DNA from: Gemmataceae bacterium | Lineage (GTDB): Bacteria; Planctomycetota; Planctomycetia; Gemmatales; Gemmataceae | Reading direction: 5' to 3' | NCBI GenBank assembly: GCA_901538445.1 | Contig: LR594584.1 | Location: 4,247,006 to 4,311,005 of the forward strand | DNA: 64,000 bases | Part shown: positions 35,244 through 43,916 of the stretch, in pieces | Numbering within the stretch: the stretch's first letter is position 1 | Layout of the letters: each line of letters starts with the position of its first letter | The notes under the pieces: model-generated | Database searches by the model: none | What the model was told of the DNA's origin: nothing | The model's input: the letters and a program-made list of their open reading frames with translations, nothing else | Translations under genes and position numbers: made by a program

Positions 35244-36191
35244 ATGGACGGCCGGTGGATCCGCAAGTGTTGGCTCGCGTGGTGCCTCGTCCCCGGGGTG
35301 GTCGGGTGCCGCACCGCCGAGAAGACGCCCTGGGACGCCCCGGGCGGGGACGCGGGGGGCATGCCCACCGTCTCGGCGAAGAAGCCGCTCTGGGGGTCCG
35401 GCCCGAGCCTGCCCGTCGACGTCGCGGTCGACTCCCCGAAGAAGGGGCCGCCCTCGCCGGGCACGATGGTCGCCATCGCCGACCTGCAACTGCAGCGGGC
35501 GATGGACGACAAGGCCCCGGTCGGGAACCGGCCCGAGCTGCTCGACACGGCCCGCCAGGGGTACCAGAAGGCGCTCCTCCAGGACCCCAAGAGCAAGCCC
35601 GCGCTCCTCGGCCTCGCCCGGTTCTACACCCGCATCGGCGAGCGCGAGAAGGCCGTCGAGGGGTACAAGAAGTACCTCACGCTGTACCCCACGGAGAAGG
35701 ACGTCGCCCGCGAGGTCGCCGTGGCCCACGCCCAGTGGAAGGACTGGGCCGGAGCGATCTCCTGGTGCGAGTTCGCGCTCAAGCTCGACCCGGAGAACCT
35801 GACCGCCCGCAAGACGATGGCGTTCTGCTACGCCCGGGCCGGGCAGACCGAGCAGGCGTTCGAGATCATGCGGCGCGTGGTGCCCGAGGCCCAGGCCCGG
35901 TACCTGCTCGCACGCGTGCTGGAGCACCAGGGCGACTTCGCCGCCAGCCGGGCCCAGCTCGAAGCGGCCCTCCAGATCGACCAGAACTACGCCGACGCCC
36001 GCGAGTTCCTGACCGAACTCGACCAGGTGATCGCCGGGAAGATCCCGGACCAGAACGGGCTGCGGCCCGACGCCGGCGGGGTCCAGCAGGTCGGGTTCAC
36101 CGAACCGGCCGCCCCGCAGAACCCGCCCCCGCAACAGTTCCAGCCGTCGCCGCAGCTCCCGCTGCCCCCGCAGTTCGCCCCCCGCCCGTGA
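35244..36191 (+). CDS. tadD: TPR lipoprotein, TadD-like
   Basis: 315 residues from ATG 35244. The signal peptide ends GVVGC (Cys22), a lipobox. Tetratricopeptide repeats cover about 90-260 (ALLGLARFYTRIGEREKAVE, ENLTARKTMAFCYARAGQTE, YLLARVLEHQGDFAASRAQ). A Pro/Gln-rich tail ends the protein. TadD lipoproteins hold TPRs and help secretin assembly; position at the end of the tad locus supports this. Confidence 0.75.
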   Translation: MDGRWIRKCWLAWCLVPGVVGCRTAEKTPWDAPGGDAGGMPTVSAKKPLWGSGPSLPVDVAVDSPKKGPPSPGTMVAIADLQLQRAMDDKAPVGNRPELLDTARQGYQKALLQDPKSKPALLGLARFYTRIGEREKAVEGYKKYLTLYPTEKDVAREVAVAHAQWKDWAGAISWCEFALKLDPENLTARKTMAFCYARAGQTEQAFEIMRRVVPEAQARYLLARVLEHQGDFAASRAQLEAALQIDQNYADAREFLTELDQVIAGKIPDQNGLRPDAGGVQQVGFTEPAAPQNPPPQQFQPSPQLPLPPQFAPRP

Positions 36192-36352
36192 CCGCGGCGC
36201 TCCGGGACCGAGCGGCGACCGGACGGTCGCCGCTCTCGCGTTTTCACGGCCCTTCTCACCGCCCGCCCCGAGTACACTAGCTGCGGAGCGCTCCCGTCGT
36301 CTCGCCGGCGCGATTCGGGGCTGCGCTCACCCCCCGACCGAGCGAGGCCACC

Positions 36353-37888
36353 GTGAGCCGCCTGCCCCGCGTTCTGCTCCTGGTCGGGTGCGTATCGGCC
36401 GCGTCGGTCGGCGCTCAGGACCAGAACGCACCCAAGTTGACGCACCGGCAGCGGGGCGACCTCGCCCTCCGCGCCCGCGCGATCTTCCAGCAGCACTGCT
36501 TCGCGTGCCACGGCGGGGGGAAGTCGCGGAGCACGTTGCGCGTCCTTCAGCACGACCACCTCGTGGCGAAGACGAACCCGGTGCCGTTCGTGGTCCCGGG
36601 GAACCCCGCGGGCTCGCAGGTCGTCCAGTTCCTCGAAGACGGCTCGATGCCGCCGGGGACCGGGCCCCGGCCGACGCCCGAGGAGGTCGCGGCGATCAGG
36701 CAGTGGGTCGCGGCCGGGGCCCCGAGGTTCCCGGTCACGTTCGACGACGCGGGGACGCTCCAGGCGATCGCGGAGGCCGCGGCGGCGCGCCCGGCGGACG
36801 CGCCGCACCTTCGCTACCTTTCTTTCTCGCACCTCGTGACGCCCGAGACCCCGCGGCCGGACCTGGCCGCGGCCGAGAGGAGCCTCCAGCGCGCGCTGAG
36901 CGGTGCCGGGGTCGGCGGCGACGCGCTGCCGGAACCCGTGGACGACGCGGCCACGCTCTTCCGCCTCGACGCCCGCAAGGTGCGGTGGGACGACCGCGAG
37001 GTGTTCAGTTCGTTCGACAAGCTCACGACCGGCGGCGTCTTCCCGCTGAGCGCCTACGACCTGCTCCTGCTCGAGTACCCGCACCTCCCCGCGGCCCCGG
37101 TCCCGGCGGCCCTCGGCGGCTACCTCGCGGGGGCGAAGCTGGCGCGCGACGTTCCGTTCCTGCGCGCCGACTGGCTCGCCGACGCGCTCTACGCACGGGA
37201 GCAACCGCGGCCGCTGGCCGGCGACCTCAAGAGCCTCGCGGAGTTGAGCGCGGCCCTGGCGAAGCCGGGCCGCGCCCCGGCCGGGCCGGCGTACCGGCCG
37301 TTCGACGAACTGAAGCAACCCCCGGCCGTGACCCGCCCGGCGGCGCAGGCCGCGGCCCTGCCCTTCGCGTCCTGGTACTCGGGCGACGCCGCGGTCGAAC
37401 CGCCGCCGCTCGCCGTGACCTGGGAGTTCGTGGGCGAGGACGGCGGGCCGCTGAAAGCGATCCCTTACGGGGCGCCGTTCAAGTTGCGGCTCACGGGGCG
37501 GAACAACCTGCGGTTCCGGCTGCTGCTCGTCGGAACGGACGGGGTGGTGCGGGTGCAGGCGACGAACCGGAACGGCATCTTCAACGGCGAGCAGGTCGAC
37601 GTGACGCCCGCCCAGGGCGCGACGTTCAGGATCACCCCGGTGCGGAAGGGGGCGAACGAGTACTTCGTGCTGTTCGTGAGCGAGTCGCCGCTGCCGCCGG
37701 TGACGATCGTCCGCAGCCGGCACGGCACGTCGCTGGAGGCCGAGGAGGACGGCCGGTACCCGGTCACCCGGTTCCTGTTCAACACCGCGGCGAAGGTGGA
37801 CGACGGGTTCGACCCGGCAAAATGGAACCCGGCGGGCGTGGTCCGCAAGGTGATCCCGATCCCGCTGACCGCGACGCGGGCCGACTGA
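36353..37888 (+). CDS. Exported c-type cytochrome-like protein
   Basis: 511 residues from a GTG at 36353. Signal peptide (to about 22, SVGAQ). A cytochrome c domain follows with CFACH (Cys49, Cys52, His53) and a candidate axial Met in EDGSMPPGTG, the pattern of planctomycete PSCyt1-type domains. The rest (about 130-510) is unassigned; the C-terminal 150 residues look beta-rich (LRLTGRNNLRFRLLLVGTDG). It is probably a periplasmic redox protein or a heme-bearing adaptor. Confidence 0.75.
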   Translation: MSRLPRVLLLVGCVSAASVGAQDQNAPKLTHRQRGDLALRARAIFQQHCFACHGGGKSRSTLRVLQHDHLVAKTNPVPFVVPGNPAGSQVVQFLEDGSMPPGTGPRPTPEEVAAIRQWVAAGAPRFPVTFDDAGTLQAIAEAAAARPADAPHLRYLSFSHLVTPETPRPDLAAAERSLQRALSGAGVGGDALPEPVDDAATLFRLDARKVRWDDREVFSSFDKLTTGGVFPLSAYDLLLLEYPHLPAAPVPAALGGYLAGAKLARDVPFLRADWLADALYAREQPRPLAGDLKSLAELSAALAKPGRAPAGPAYRPFDELKQPPAVTRPAAQAAALPFASWYSGDAAVEPPPLAVTWEFVGEDGGPLKAIPYGAPFKLRLTGRNNLRFRLLLVGTDGVVRVQATNRNGIFNGEQVDVTPAQGATFRITPVRKGANEYFVLFVSESPLPPVTIVRSRHGTSLEAEEDGRYPVTRFLFNTAAKVDDGFDPAKWNPAGVVRKVIPIPLTATRAD

Positions 37889-38005
37889 CCCCGGTGCGGC
37901 GGGACCGGCACGCGCCGTAAAGTCGGCTCAACCGACGTGGCCCGGCGCGCCGATATCTCCATTACGGGTTGCGCCGCGTCGGACGATCCGCGGATGGGGG
38001 TAGCC

Positions 38006-39283
38006 ATGTTCCGAACCGCCGCTGGGGCCGTGCTCGGGTGCGCCGTTCTGTTGTTCGCAGAACGGGGCGGCTCGGCCCGCGCGCAGGACCCGGCGGACGC
38101 CGCCCCCGGGCCGGTGTCGCCGGTCGCGTTCCCGCCCGACGTGGTGCCGGCGCTGCCGGGCCTCCCGCCCCTCCCGTCCCCCTTGGAGCGGCCCCCGGTG
38201 GCCCCCAAGGACGCCCCGCCCGCGACCCCGTTCGCGACCCAGACGGCCGGCGGCGGCTTCCAGGGCCGGTCGTTCAACGAGCAGTTCGAGGGCGACTTCG
38301 GCGGCATCTTCGTCCGGCAGAAGGTACAGGTCGGCACGACGACCCAACGGGTGCAGGTCGGCACCACGAGCCGACAGGTGCAGGTGGGCACGACGACGAA
38401 GGTGATCTTCCCCCCGGACTCGCAGCCCGTCACCGTCGTGACCCCGGTGTTCAAGACCGTGACCACGCCCATTTTCCGCGACGTGAACGCGCCCGTGTTC
38501 CGCGAGGTCCAGTCGCTGGTGACCGGGCGGTACAGCGGGGTGCAGATCACCGACAACGACAGCCCGCGGCCCGTGGACCGCGTGTACTTCGGGTACAGCT
38601 ACTACGACGGGCTCGGGTCCGGGCTGAACCCCGGGTACGGGGACGTGTCGCAGAACCGGCAGCTGTTCGGGTTCGAGACCACGGTGCTGGACGGGGACGG
38701 GTCCGTCGGCATGCGGCTGCCGTACCTCCAGTCGAGCGCCCCGTTCGACGCCGGGCGGAACGTCCTGGGCGACCTGAGCCTGTTGTTCAAGTACGCGCTC
38801 TACAACAACCGCGACACCGGCGACGTCCTGTCGGTCGGCATGGTGGTGACGACCCCGACCGGGAGCGGGAGCGTGTTCTTCCCGGACGGCACGGAGGTGC
38901 CCCACGGGGTGCTCCTCCAGCCGTGGTTCGGCGGCGTGAAGGTGCTGGGCCGGGGGTACGCCCAGACCATCAACAACATCATCATCCCGACCACCTCCTC
39001 GGAGGTGACCCTGATCGGGTCGAGCTGGGCGGCCGGCTACCGGCTGAACGACGGCGGGGGGTACGTCCCCCGGGTCACCCCGACGTTCGAGACCCACCTC
39101 CGCGTCCCGCTGAGCAACCGGAACCCGGCCGGGCTGATCTTCCTCCAGGACCAGGTGAACCTGACCACCGGGTTGCACTTCAACTGGGGCCGGTTGACCG
39201 TGAGCGGCGGCACCTGCGTCCCGGTGGTCGGGCCGCGGCCGTGGAACATCGAGGCTCTGGGGTACGTAAACTACCGGTACTGA
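38006..39283 (+). CDS. Outer-membrane beta-barrel protein with VQVGTTT repeats
   Basis: 425 residues from ATG 38006 with GGGGG upstream. Signal peptide to about residue 27 (GGSARAQ). A Pro-rich stretch follows. Residues about 107-133 repeat a nine-residue unit (VQVGTTTQR) three times, then FPPDSQPVTVV. The second half (about 175-425) is strand-rich with aromatic girdles (RVYFGYSYYDGLG) and ends YVNYRY, consistent with a barrel ending in an aromatic residue. Function unknown. It precedes glpD by 24 bases. Confidence 0.7.
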   Translation: MFRTAAGAVLGCAVLLFAERGGSARAQDPADAAPGPVSPVAFPPDVVPALPGLPPLPSPLERPPVAPKDAPPATPFATQTAGGGFQGRSFNEQFEGDFGGIFVRQKVQVGTTTQRVQVGTTSRQVQVGTTTKVIFPPDSQPVTVVTPVFKTVTTPIFRDVNAPVFREVQSLVTGRYSGVQITDNDSPRPVDRVYFGYSYYDGLGSGLNPGYGDVSQNRQLFGFETTVLDGDGSVGMRLPYLQSSAPFDAGRNVLGDLSLLFKYALYNNRDTGDVLSVGMVVTTPTGSGSVFFPDGTEVPHGVLLQPWFGGVKVLGRGYAQTINNIIIPTTSSEVTLIGSSWAAGYRLNDGGGYVPRVTPTFETHLRVPLSNRNPAGLIFLQDQVNLTTGLHFNWGRLTVSGGTCVPVVGPRPWNIEALGYVNYRY

Positions 39284-39307
39284 CCCACGGCCCGAGAGGT
39301 TGCACCG

Positions 39308-40840
39308 GTGACCCGCGACGCGATGCTCCGGAGGGCGGCCGACCGTCCCACCCCGTGGGACGTGGTGGTGATCGGCGGCGGGGCGACCGGGGCCGGCGTC
39401 GCCGTGGACGCGGCCGCCCGCGGGTACTCGGTACTACTGCTGGAGCGCGGCGACTTCGGGTGCGGCACGTCGAGCCGGAGCACGAAGCTCGTCCACGGCG
39501 GCGTCCGGTACCTGCGGCAGGGCAACGTGTCGCTGGTCTTCGAAGCGCTCCACGAGCGCACCCGCCTGCTCCGCAACGCCCCGCACGTCGTTCACGACCT
39601 CCCGTTCCTCGTCCCGTGCTACCGCCGCCGCGACGTGCTGATGTACGGCGTCGGCCTCAAGGCCTACGACCTGCTCGCGGGCCGGAGCCCGTTCGGGCAC
39701 TCGGTCATCGTCTCCGCGGACGCGGCCGCCCGGCGGCTGCCGACGGTCCGCACCGCCGGCCTCCGCGGCGGGGTGGTGTACCACGACGGGCAGTTCGACG
39801 ACGCGCGGTTGCTCATCCACCTCCTGATGACGGCGGCCGACCTCGGAGCGTGCGTCGTGAACTACGCCGCCGTCACCGGGCTGACCCGCGACGCGAGCGG
39901 CACGGTTTCCGGCGTGCGGGTCCGGAACGCGGAGGGCGGGGCCGAGTTCGTCGCCGCGGCGAAGGTGGTGGTGAACGCGGCCGGGCCGTTCTGCGACGAG
40001 GTGCGGCGGATGGCGTCGCCGGCGGCCGCCCCGATGCTCGCCGCGAGCCAGGGGAGCCACGTCGTCCTCGACCGCGCGTTCCTCCCCGGCGGCTGCGCGC
40101 TGCTGATTCCGGAAACGCCGGACGGCCGCGTGCTGTTCGCGATCCCGTGGCACGGGCACACGCTCGTCGGCACCACCGACGTCGCGCTGCCGGCCGCCCC
40201 GGTCGATCCGCACGCGACCGATACCGAGATCGACTTCATCCTCGAAACGGCCGGCCGCTACCTGACCCGCACGCCGACCCGCGGCGACGTGCTGGGCACG
40301 TTCGCGGGCATCCGGCCGCTGGTGAAGTCGGGCGGGAACACCGCGGCGATGTCGCGGGACCACGCGATGCACGTTGATGCGCCGGGGCTGGTCACGATCA
40401 CCGGCGGGAAGTGGACGACGTACCGGAGCATGGCCGAGGGGTGCGTGGACAAGGCCGCGGCGATGGCCCGGTTGCCGCGCCGCCCGTGCCGCACCGCCGA
40501 ACTGCAACTTCACGGCTTCGCGCCGCCGAACCCGACCGATCCGCTGGCGATCTACGGCACCGACGCGGCCGCGATCCGCCGGTTGATGGCCGCCGACCCT
40601 TCGCTCGCGGTGCCACTGCACCCCGCCCTGCCCTACTGCGGGGCCGAGGTGGTGTGGGCCGTTCGATCCGAGATGGCGAGGACCGTGCTCGACGTGCTGA
40701 CGCGCCGCACCCGTGCGCTGTACCTGAACACAAACGCCGCTATTGAGATGGCCCCGCGGGTCGCGGAGCTGATGGCCCGCGAACTCGGCCGCGACACGAC
40801 GTGGGTCGCGGAGCAGGTGCGGAGCGTGAAGGGGAGTTGA
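39308..40840 (+). CDS. glpD: Aerobic glycerol-3-phosphate dehydrogenase
   Basis: 510 residues from GTG 39308 with GAGAGG upstream. The FAD-binding site is VVVIGGGATGAG (19-30), followed by LLLERGDFGCGTSSRSTKL and VHGGVRYL, diagnostic of GlpD. The C-terminal DAO_C helical domain is present (LPYCGAEVVWAVRSEMART). It oxidises sn-glycerol-3-phosphate to dihydroxyacetone phosphate at the inner membrane, feeding electrons to quinone. No glycerol kinase or transporter is adjacent. Confidence 0.93.
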   Translation: MTRDAMLRRAADRPTPWDVVVIGGGATGAGVAVDAAARGYSVLLLERGDFGCGTSSRSTKLVHGGVRYLRQGNVSLVFEALHERTRLLRNAPHVVHDLPFLVPCYRRRDVLMYGVGLKAYDLLAGRSPFGHSVIVSADAAARRLPTVRTAGLRGGVVYHDGQFDDARLLIHLLMTAADLGACVVNYAAVTGLTRDASGTVSGVRVRNAEGGAEFVAAAKVVVNAAGPFCDEVRRMASPAAAPMLAASQGSHVVLDRAFLPGGCALLIPETPDGRVLFAIPWHGHTLVGTTDVALPAAPVDPHATDTEIDFILETAGRYLTRTPTRGDVLGTFAGIRPLVKSGGNTAAMSRDHAMHVDAPGLVTITGGKWTTYRSMAEGCVDKAAAMARLPRRPCRTAELQLHGFAPPNPTDPLAIYGTDAAAIRRLMAADPSLAVPLHPALPYCGAEVVWAVRSEMARTVLDVLTRRTRALYLNTNAAIEMAPRVAELMARELGRDTTWVAEQVRSVKGS

Positions 40841-40843
40841 TGA

Positions 40844-40920
40844 CTTTCGAGCCACGGGGCTTGCCCCCGTGGTGGCGCGAACCGTCGAGGACCACGGGGG
40901 CAAGCCCCGTGGCTCGAAAG
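40844..40920. repeat. Double-hairpin palindrome, copy 4 (perfect 30-bp arms)
   Basis: Arms 40844-40873 and 40891-40920 are perfect reverse complements around a 17-base centre. The left arm alone folds as CCACGGGG-CTTGC-CCCCGTGG. It fills the gap between the convergent stops of glpD and the glcD-like gene and could serve as a two-way terminator. Confidence 0.85.
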
Positions 40921-40930
40921 AGGGGGCACC

Positions 40931-42421
40931 TCACACCGCGGCGCGGCGGGCGGGCTTCACCGCCACCGCGGACGGCTCCGAGCACCCGCCGGCCGTCGGC
41001 AGCAGCTTCCCGGGGCTGCACCGGTTGTCCGGGTTGAACGCCGTGCGGAGCCGGACCATGTAGTTCAGGTCGTCGGGCGTGAACATGAGCGGCATGAAGT
41101 CGATCTTCTCGACGCCGATGCCGTGCTCGCCGGTCACGCTGCCGCCGAGGTTGATGCACTCGGCGAGGATCTCGTGGCTCGCGTCCATGACCGCCTTCAC
41201 CTGCTCCGGGTGCCGCTCGTCGAACATCAGGATCGGGTGAACGTTCCCGTCGCCGGCGTGGAACACGTTGCAGATGCCGAGCTTGTACTTCTTCGCGGTC
41301 GCCTGGATGTGCCGCATGATCTGCGGGAGCTTGGTCCGCGGCACCACGCCGTCCTGGGTGCAGTAGCTCGGGTAGCCGAGCCGGCCGATGGTGCCGAACG
41401 CCTGCTTCCGGGCCTTCCAGAGCGCCATCCGCTCGGCCTCAGTGTTCGCCTTCCGCACCTCGCGGGCGCGGTTCTTCTGGGCGATCGCCTCGATCCGGTC
41501 GGCCTCCTCCTGCAGCCCGGCCGCGAGCCCGTCCACCTCCATGATGACGACCGCCTCGGCGTCGAGCGGGAACCCGAACTTGAACGCGGCCTCGACGGCG
41601 CTGAGCATCGTCTTGTCGAGCAACTCGAGCGCCGCCGGGACGATCCCGGCCCCGATGATGTCGCTGATGGTGTTGGTCGCGTCGTCGATCGTCTCGAACA
41701 CGCCGAGCAGCGTGCGGTACGCCTCGGGGTTCTTGGTGAGCCGCACCCACACCTTCGACACGACGCCGAACGTCCCCTCGCACCCGACGACGGTGCCGGT
41801 GAGGTCGTACCCCGGGCCGTCGGCCGTCGGGCCGCCGCACGTCACCACGCGGCCGTCGGGGAGCACGAGTTCGACGCCGAGGATGTGGTTGACGGTGACG
41901 CCGTACTTGAGCGTGTGCGGGCCGCCCGAGTTGGTGGCGACGTTGCCGCCGATGGTGCAGGCGCCCTGGCTGCTCGGGTCCGGGGCGTAGTGCAGCCCGT
42001 GCGGCTTCAGCGCGTTGGTGAGCCACACGTTCACGACGCCCGGCTCGACGACCGCGTACCGGTCGCGGACGTTGATCTCGAGGATCCGCTTCATGCGGGC
42101 GAGCGCGATCATGACGCCGCCGCCGACCAGCACGCACCCGCCGGCGAGGCTGGTGCCGGCCCCGCGTGCGAGGAACCCGACGTCGAGTTCCTCGCACGCC
42201 TTCACGATGGCGACGATGTGCTCGGTGCTGGTCGGGAAGACGACGACGCTCGGCTTCGTCTTGGCGATGGTGAACCCGTCGCACTCGTAGGCCGACATGT
42301 CGGCCGCGGACGTGAGGACGTTGTCGGGGCCGACGATGGCCCTCATCCGCGCCACGAGCGTCTCGGGTGCGGGCGACTTCGTGGCGGGTGCGGGCGGCGT
42401 GAGTGTGGCTGTGGTGCTCAT
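40931..42421 (-). CDS. glcD: FAD-linked oxidase, glycolate oxidase GlcD type
   Basis: 496 residues from ATG 42421. A PCMH-type FAD domain (about 40-230) has VGFLARGAGTSLAGGCV and IGGNVATNSGGPHTLKYG, and a C-terminal domain ends with HAGDGNVHP, EHGIGVEK and FNPDNRCSPGKLLPT. These match GlcD and bacterial D-lactate dehydrogenases. It would oxidise glycolate or a similar 2-hydroxy acid. GlcE and GlcF partners are not adjacent, so it is either a stand-alone oxidase or its partners are elsewhere. Confidence 0.9.
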   Translation of the reverse strand: MSTTATLTPPAPATKSPAPETLVARMRAIVGPDNVLTSAADMSAYECDGFTIAKTKPSVVVFPTSTEHIVAIVKACEELDVGFLARGAGTSLAGGCVLVGGGVMIALARMKRILEINVRDRYAVVEPGVVNVWLTNALKPHGLHYAPDPSSQGACTIGGNVATNSGGPHTLKYGVTVNHILGVELVLPDGRVVTCGGPTADGPGYDLTGTVVGCEGTFGVVSKVWVRLTKNPEAYRTLLGVFETIDDATNTISDIIGAGIVPAALELLDKTMLSAVEAAFKFGFPLDAEAVVIMEVDGLAAGLQEEADRIEAIAQKNRAREVRKANTEAERMALWKARKQAFGTIGRLGYPSYCTQDGVVPRTKLPQIMRHIQATAKKYKLGICNVFHAGDGNVHPILMFDERHPEQVKAVMDASHEILAECINLGGSVTGEHGIGVEKIDFMPLMFTPDDLNYMVRLRTAFNPDNRCSPGKLLPTAGGCSEPSAVAVKPARRAAV

Positions 42422-42472
42422 GGGGATAGTGTAGCGGCGGCGGCCCGGGGGTGTGACTCGTGTTTTGTGTGA

Positions 42473-42543
42473 CCGGGCGAGCGGGGGACGTAAGTCCCCC
42501 GGTTATCGCTCATACCGGGGACTTACGTCCCCCGCTCGCCCGG
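42473..42543. repeat. Double-hairpin palindrome, copy 5
   Basis: Arms 42473-42503 and 42514-42543 are near-perfect reverse complements (a run of five versus four Cs differs). The left arm folds as CGGGGGAC-GTAA-GTCCCCCG. It lies between the divergent glcD and sbcD starts, so it cannot be only a terminator. The arm is almost the same as that of copy 7 (58020). Confidence 0.85.
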
Positions 42544-42605
42544 ATGGGATCCCGCCCCGCATCTGACCTTCCGCTCGTTCGCACGCCCCGGCACAATGTC
42601 GGGGT

Positions 42606-43841
42606 ATGAAGATCCTCCACACCGCCGACTGGCACCTCGGCGACCGCCTCGGTCGCATCGACCGCACCGCCGACCTGCGCGTTGCGGTCGAGCGGGTCGC
42701 GGCGCTCTGCAAGACGGAGCGCGTCGACGTCCTGCTCGTTGCCGGCGACCTGTTCAGCGAGCTGGCCCGGCCCGACAGCCTCCGCGAGACGATCCGCCAC
42801 TGGCAGGAAGCGTTCCGCGAGTTCCTCGAGGGCGGCGGCACCGTCCTCACGCTCACCGGCAACCACGACAACGAGAACTTCTGCCAGACGCTCGTGAGCG
42901 CCATGTCGCTCGCCGCCCCCACCCTCGGCCACATGGGCGAGACCGTGCCGCCGGGCCGACTGTACCTCGCCGCCGACCCCACGTTCGTGCGCCTCGAAGA
43001 CCGCCTCGGCGGGTTCCCGGTGCAGTTCGTGCTGATGCCGTACCCGACGCCGGGCAGGTACTTCAAGGGCGACGCGGCGCTCAAGTACGGTAGCCCCGAG
43101 GAGAAGAACAAGCTCCTCGTCGCCGCGTGGGCCGACGCGCTCCGCGAGATCCGGGCGCACCCGAAGTACGACCCGAAGGCCCCCGCGGTACTCTCGGCGC
43201 ACGTCCACGTCCACGGGTCGAGCGTCGGGCCGAGCCTGTTCCGCATCACGGAAGAGGAAGACGTGGTCGTGGAGGGGGCCGACCTGCCCGAGCAGTTCGA
43301 CTACGTGGCACTCGGGCACATCCACAAGCCGCAGTGGCTCGGGGCCGCGAAGCACGTCCGGTACTCGGGCAGCATCGAGCGCATGGACCTCGGCGAGGCG
43401 GGCGACCAAAAGGGCGTCGTGATTGTCGAAATCGGGCCGGACGGCCGGAACGGTGACCCGGGGGTGCTGTCGCTCCCGGCGACGCCGATCTACGAGGTCA
43501 GCGTTTCGAACCCCGCGACCGACCTGCCGCGGCTCAAGGCGGAGTACCAGAACGCGCAGGACGACCTCGTGAACCTGCACATCCGGTACACGGCGGGGGT
43601 CGACCAACTGGAGGACGTGCTCCGCGAGCTGGAGCGCGTCTTCCCGCGGTGGTACGCCCGCGACTGGCAGGAGACCGGGGCGCTCGGGCCGTCGCTCGCG
43701 GGCACCGAGGGGGCCGGCACCAAGAGCTTCGGCGAGACCGTCCGCGACTACCTCGGCCAGGAACTGATCCAGCACGACGAGAAGGAGCGCGAGGCGATCC
43801 TGAACCTCGCCGACGGCTTCCTCAGAGACTTGGATTCGTAG
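42606..43841 (+). CDS. sbcD: DNA double-strand break nuclease subunit SbcD (Mre11-like)
   Basis: 411 residues from ATG 42606. All metallophosphoesterase motifs are present: HTADWHLGD (5-13), LLVAGDLFS, LTGNHDNE, SAHVHVHG and LGHIHKPQ, which bind two Mn ions. A C-terminal extension (about 300-411) would bind the SbcC coiled coil. With SbcC it opens hairpins and trims DNA ends. The neighbour at 43917 encodes SbcC. Confidence 0.93.
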   Translation: MKILHTADWHLGDRLGRIDRTADLRVAVERVAALCKTERVDVLLVAGDLFSELARPDSLRETIRHWQEAFREFLEGGGTVLTLTGNHDNENFCQTLVSAMSLAAPTLGHMGETVPPGRLYLAADPTFVRLEDRLGGFPVQFVLMPYPTPGRYFKGDAALKYGSPEEKNKLLVAAWADALREIRAHPKYDPKAPAVLSAHVHVHGSSVGPSLFRITEEEDVVVEGADLPEQFDYVALGHIHKPQWLGAAKHVRYSGSIERMDLGEAGDQKGVVIVEIGPDGRNGDPGVLSLPATPIYEVSVSNPATDLPRLKAEYQNAQDDLVNLHIRYTAGVDQLEDVLRELERVFPRWYARDWQETGALGPSLAGTEGAGTKSFGETVRDYLGQELIQHDEKEREAILNLADGFLRDLDS

Positions 43842-43905
43842 GCGAGCCGCGTCAGTCATGACGCGGGTTCTGTTGCAACCCGTGCCGTCACCGGCACGGC
43901 TCGCC
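43841..43905. repeat. Double-hairpin palindrome, copy 6 (covarying arms)
   Basis: Between sbcD and sbcC. Arms 43841-43869 and 43876-43905 share GGCGAGCCG and CGGGTT ends but differ inside. The left inner hairpin is GCGTCA-GTCA-TGACGC (43849-43864), the right is GTGCCG-TCAC-CGGCAC. The changes keep each inner stem paired while breaking the arm-to-arm match. Confidence 0.75.
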
Positions 43906-43916
43906 CGGAGTGAAGA

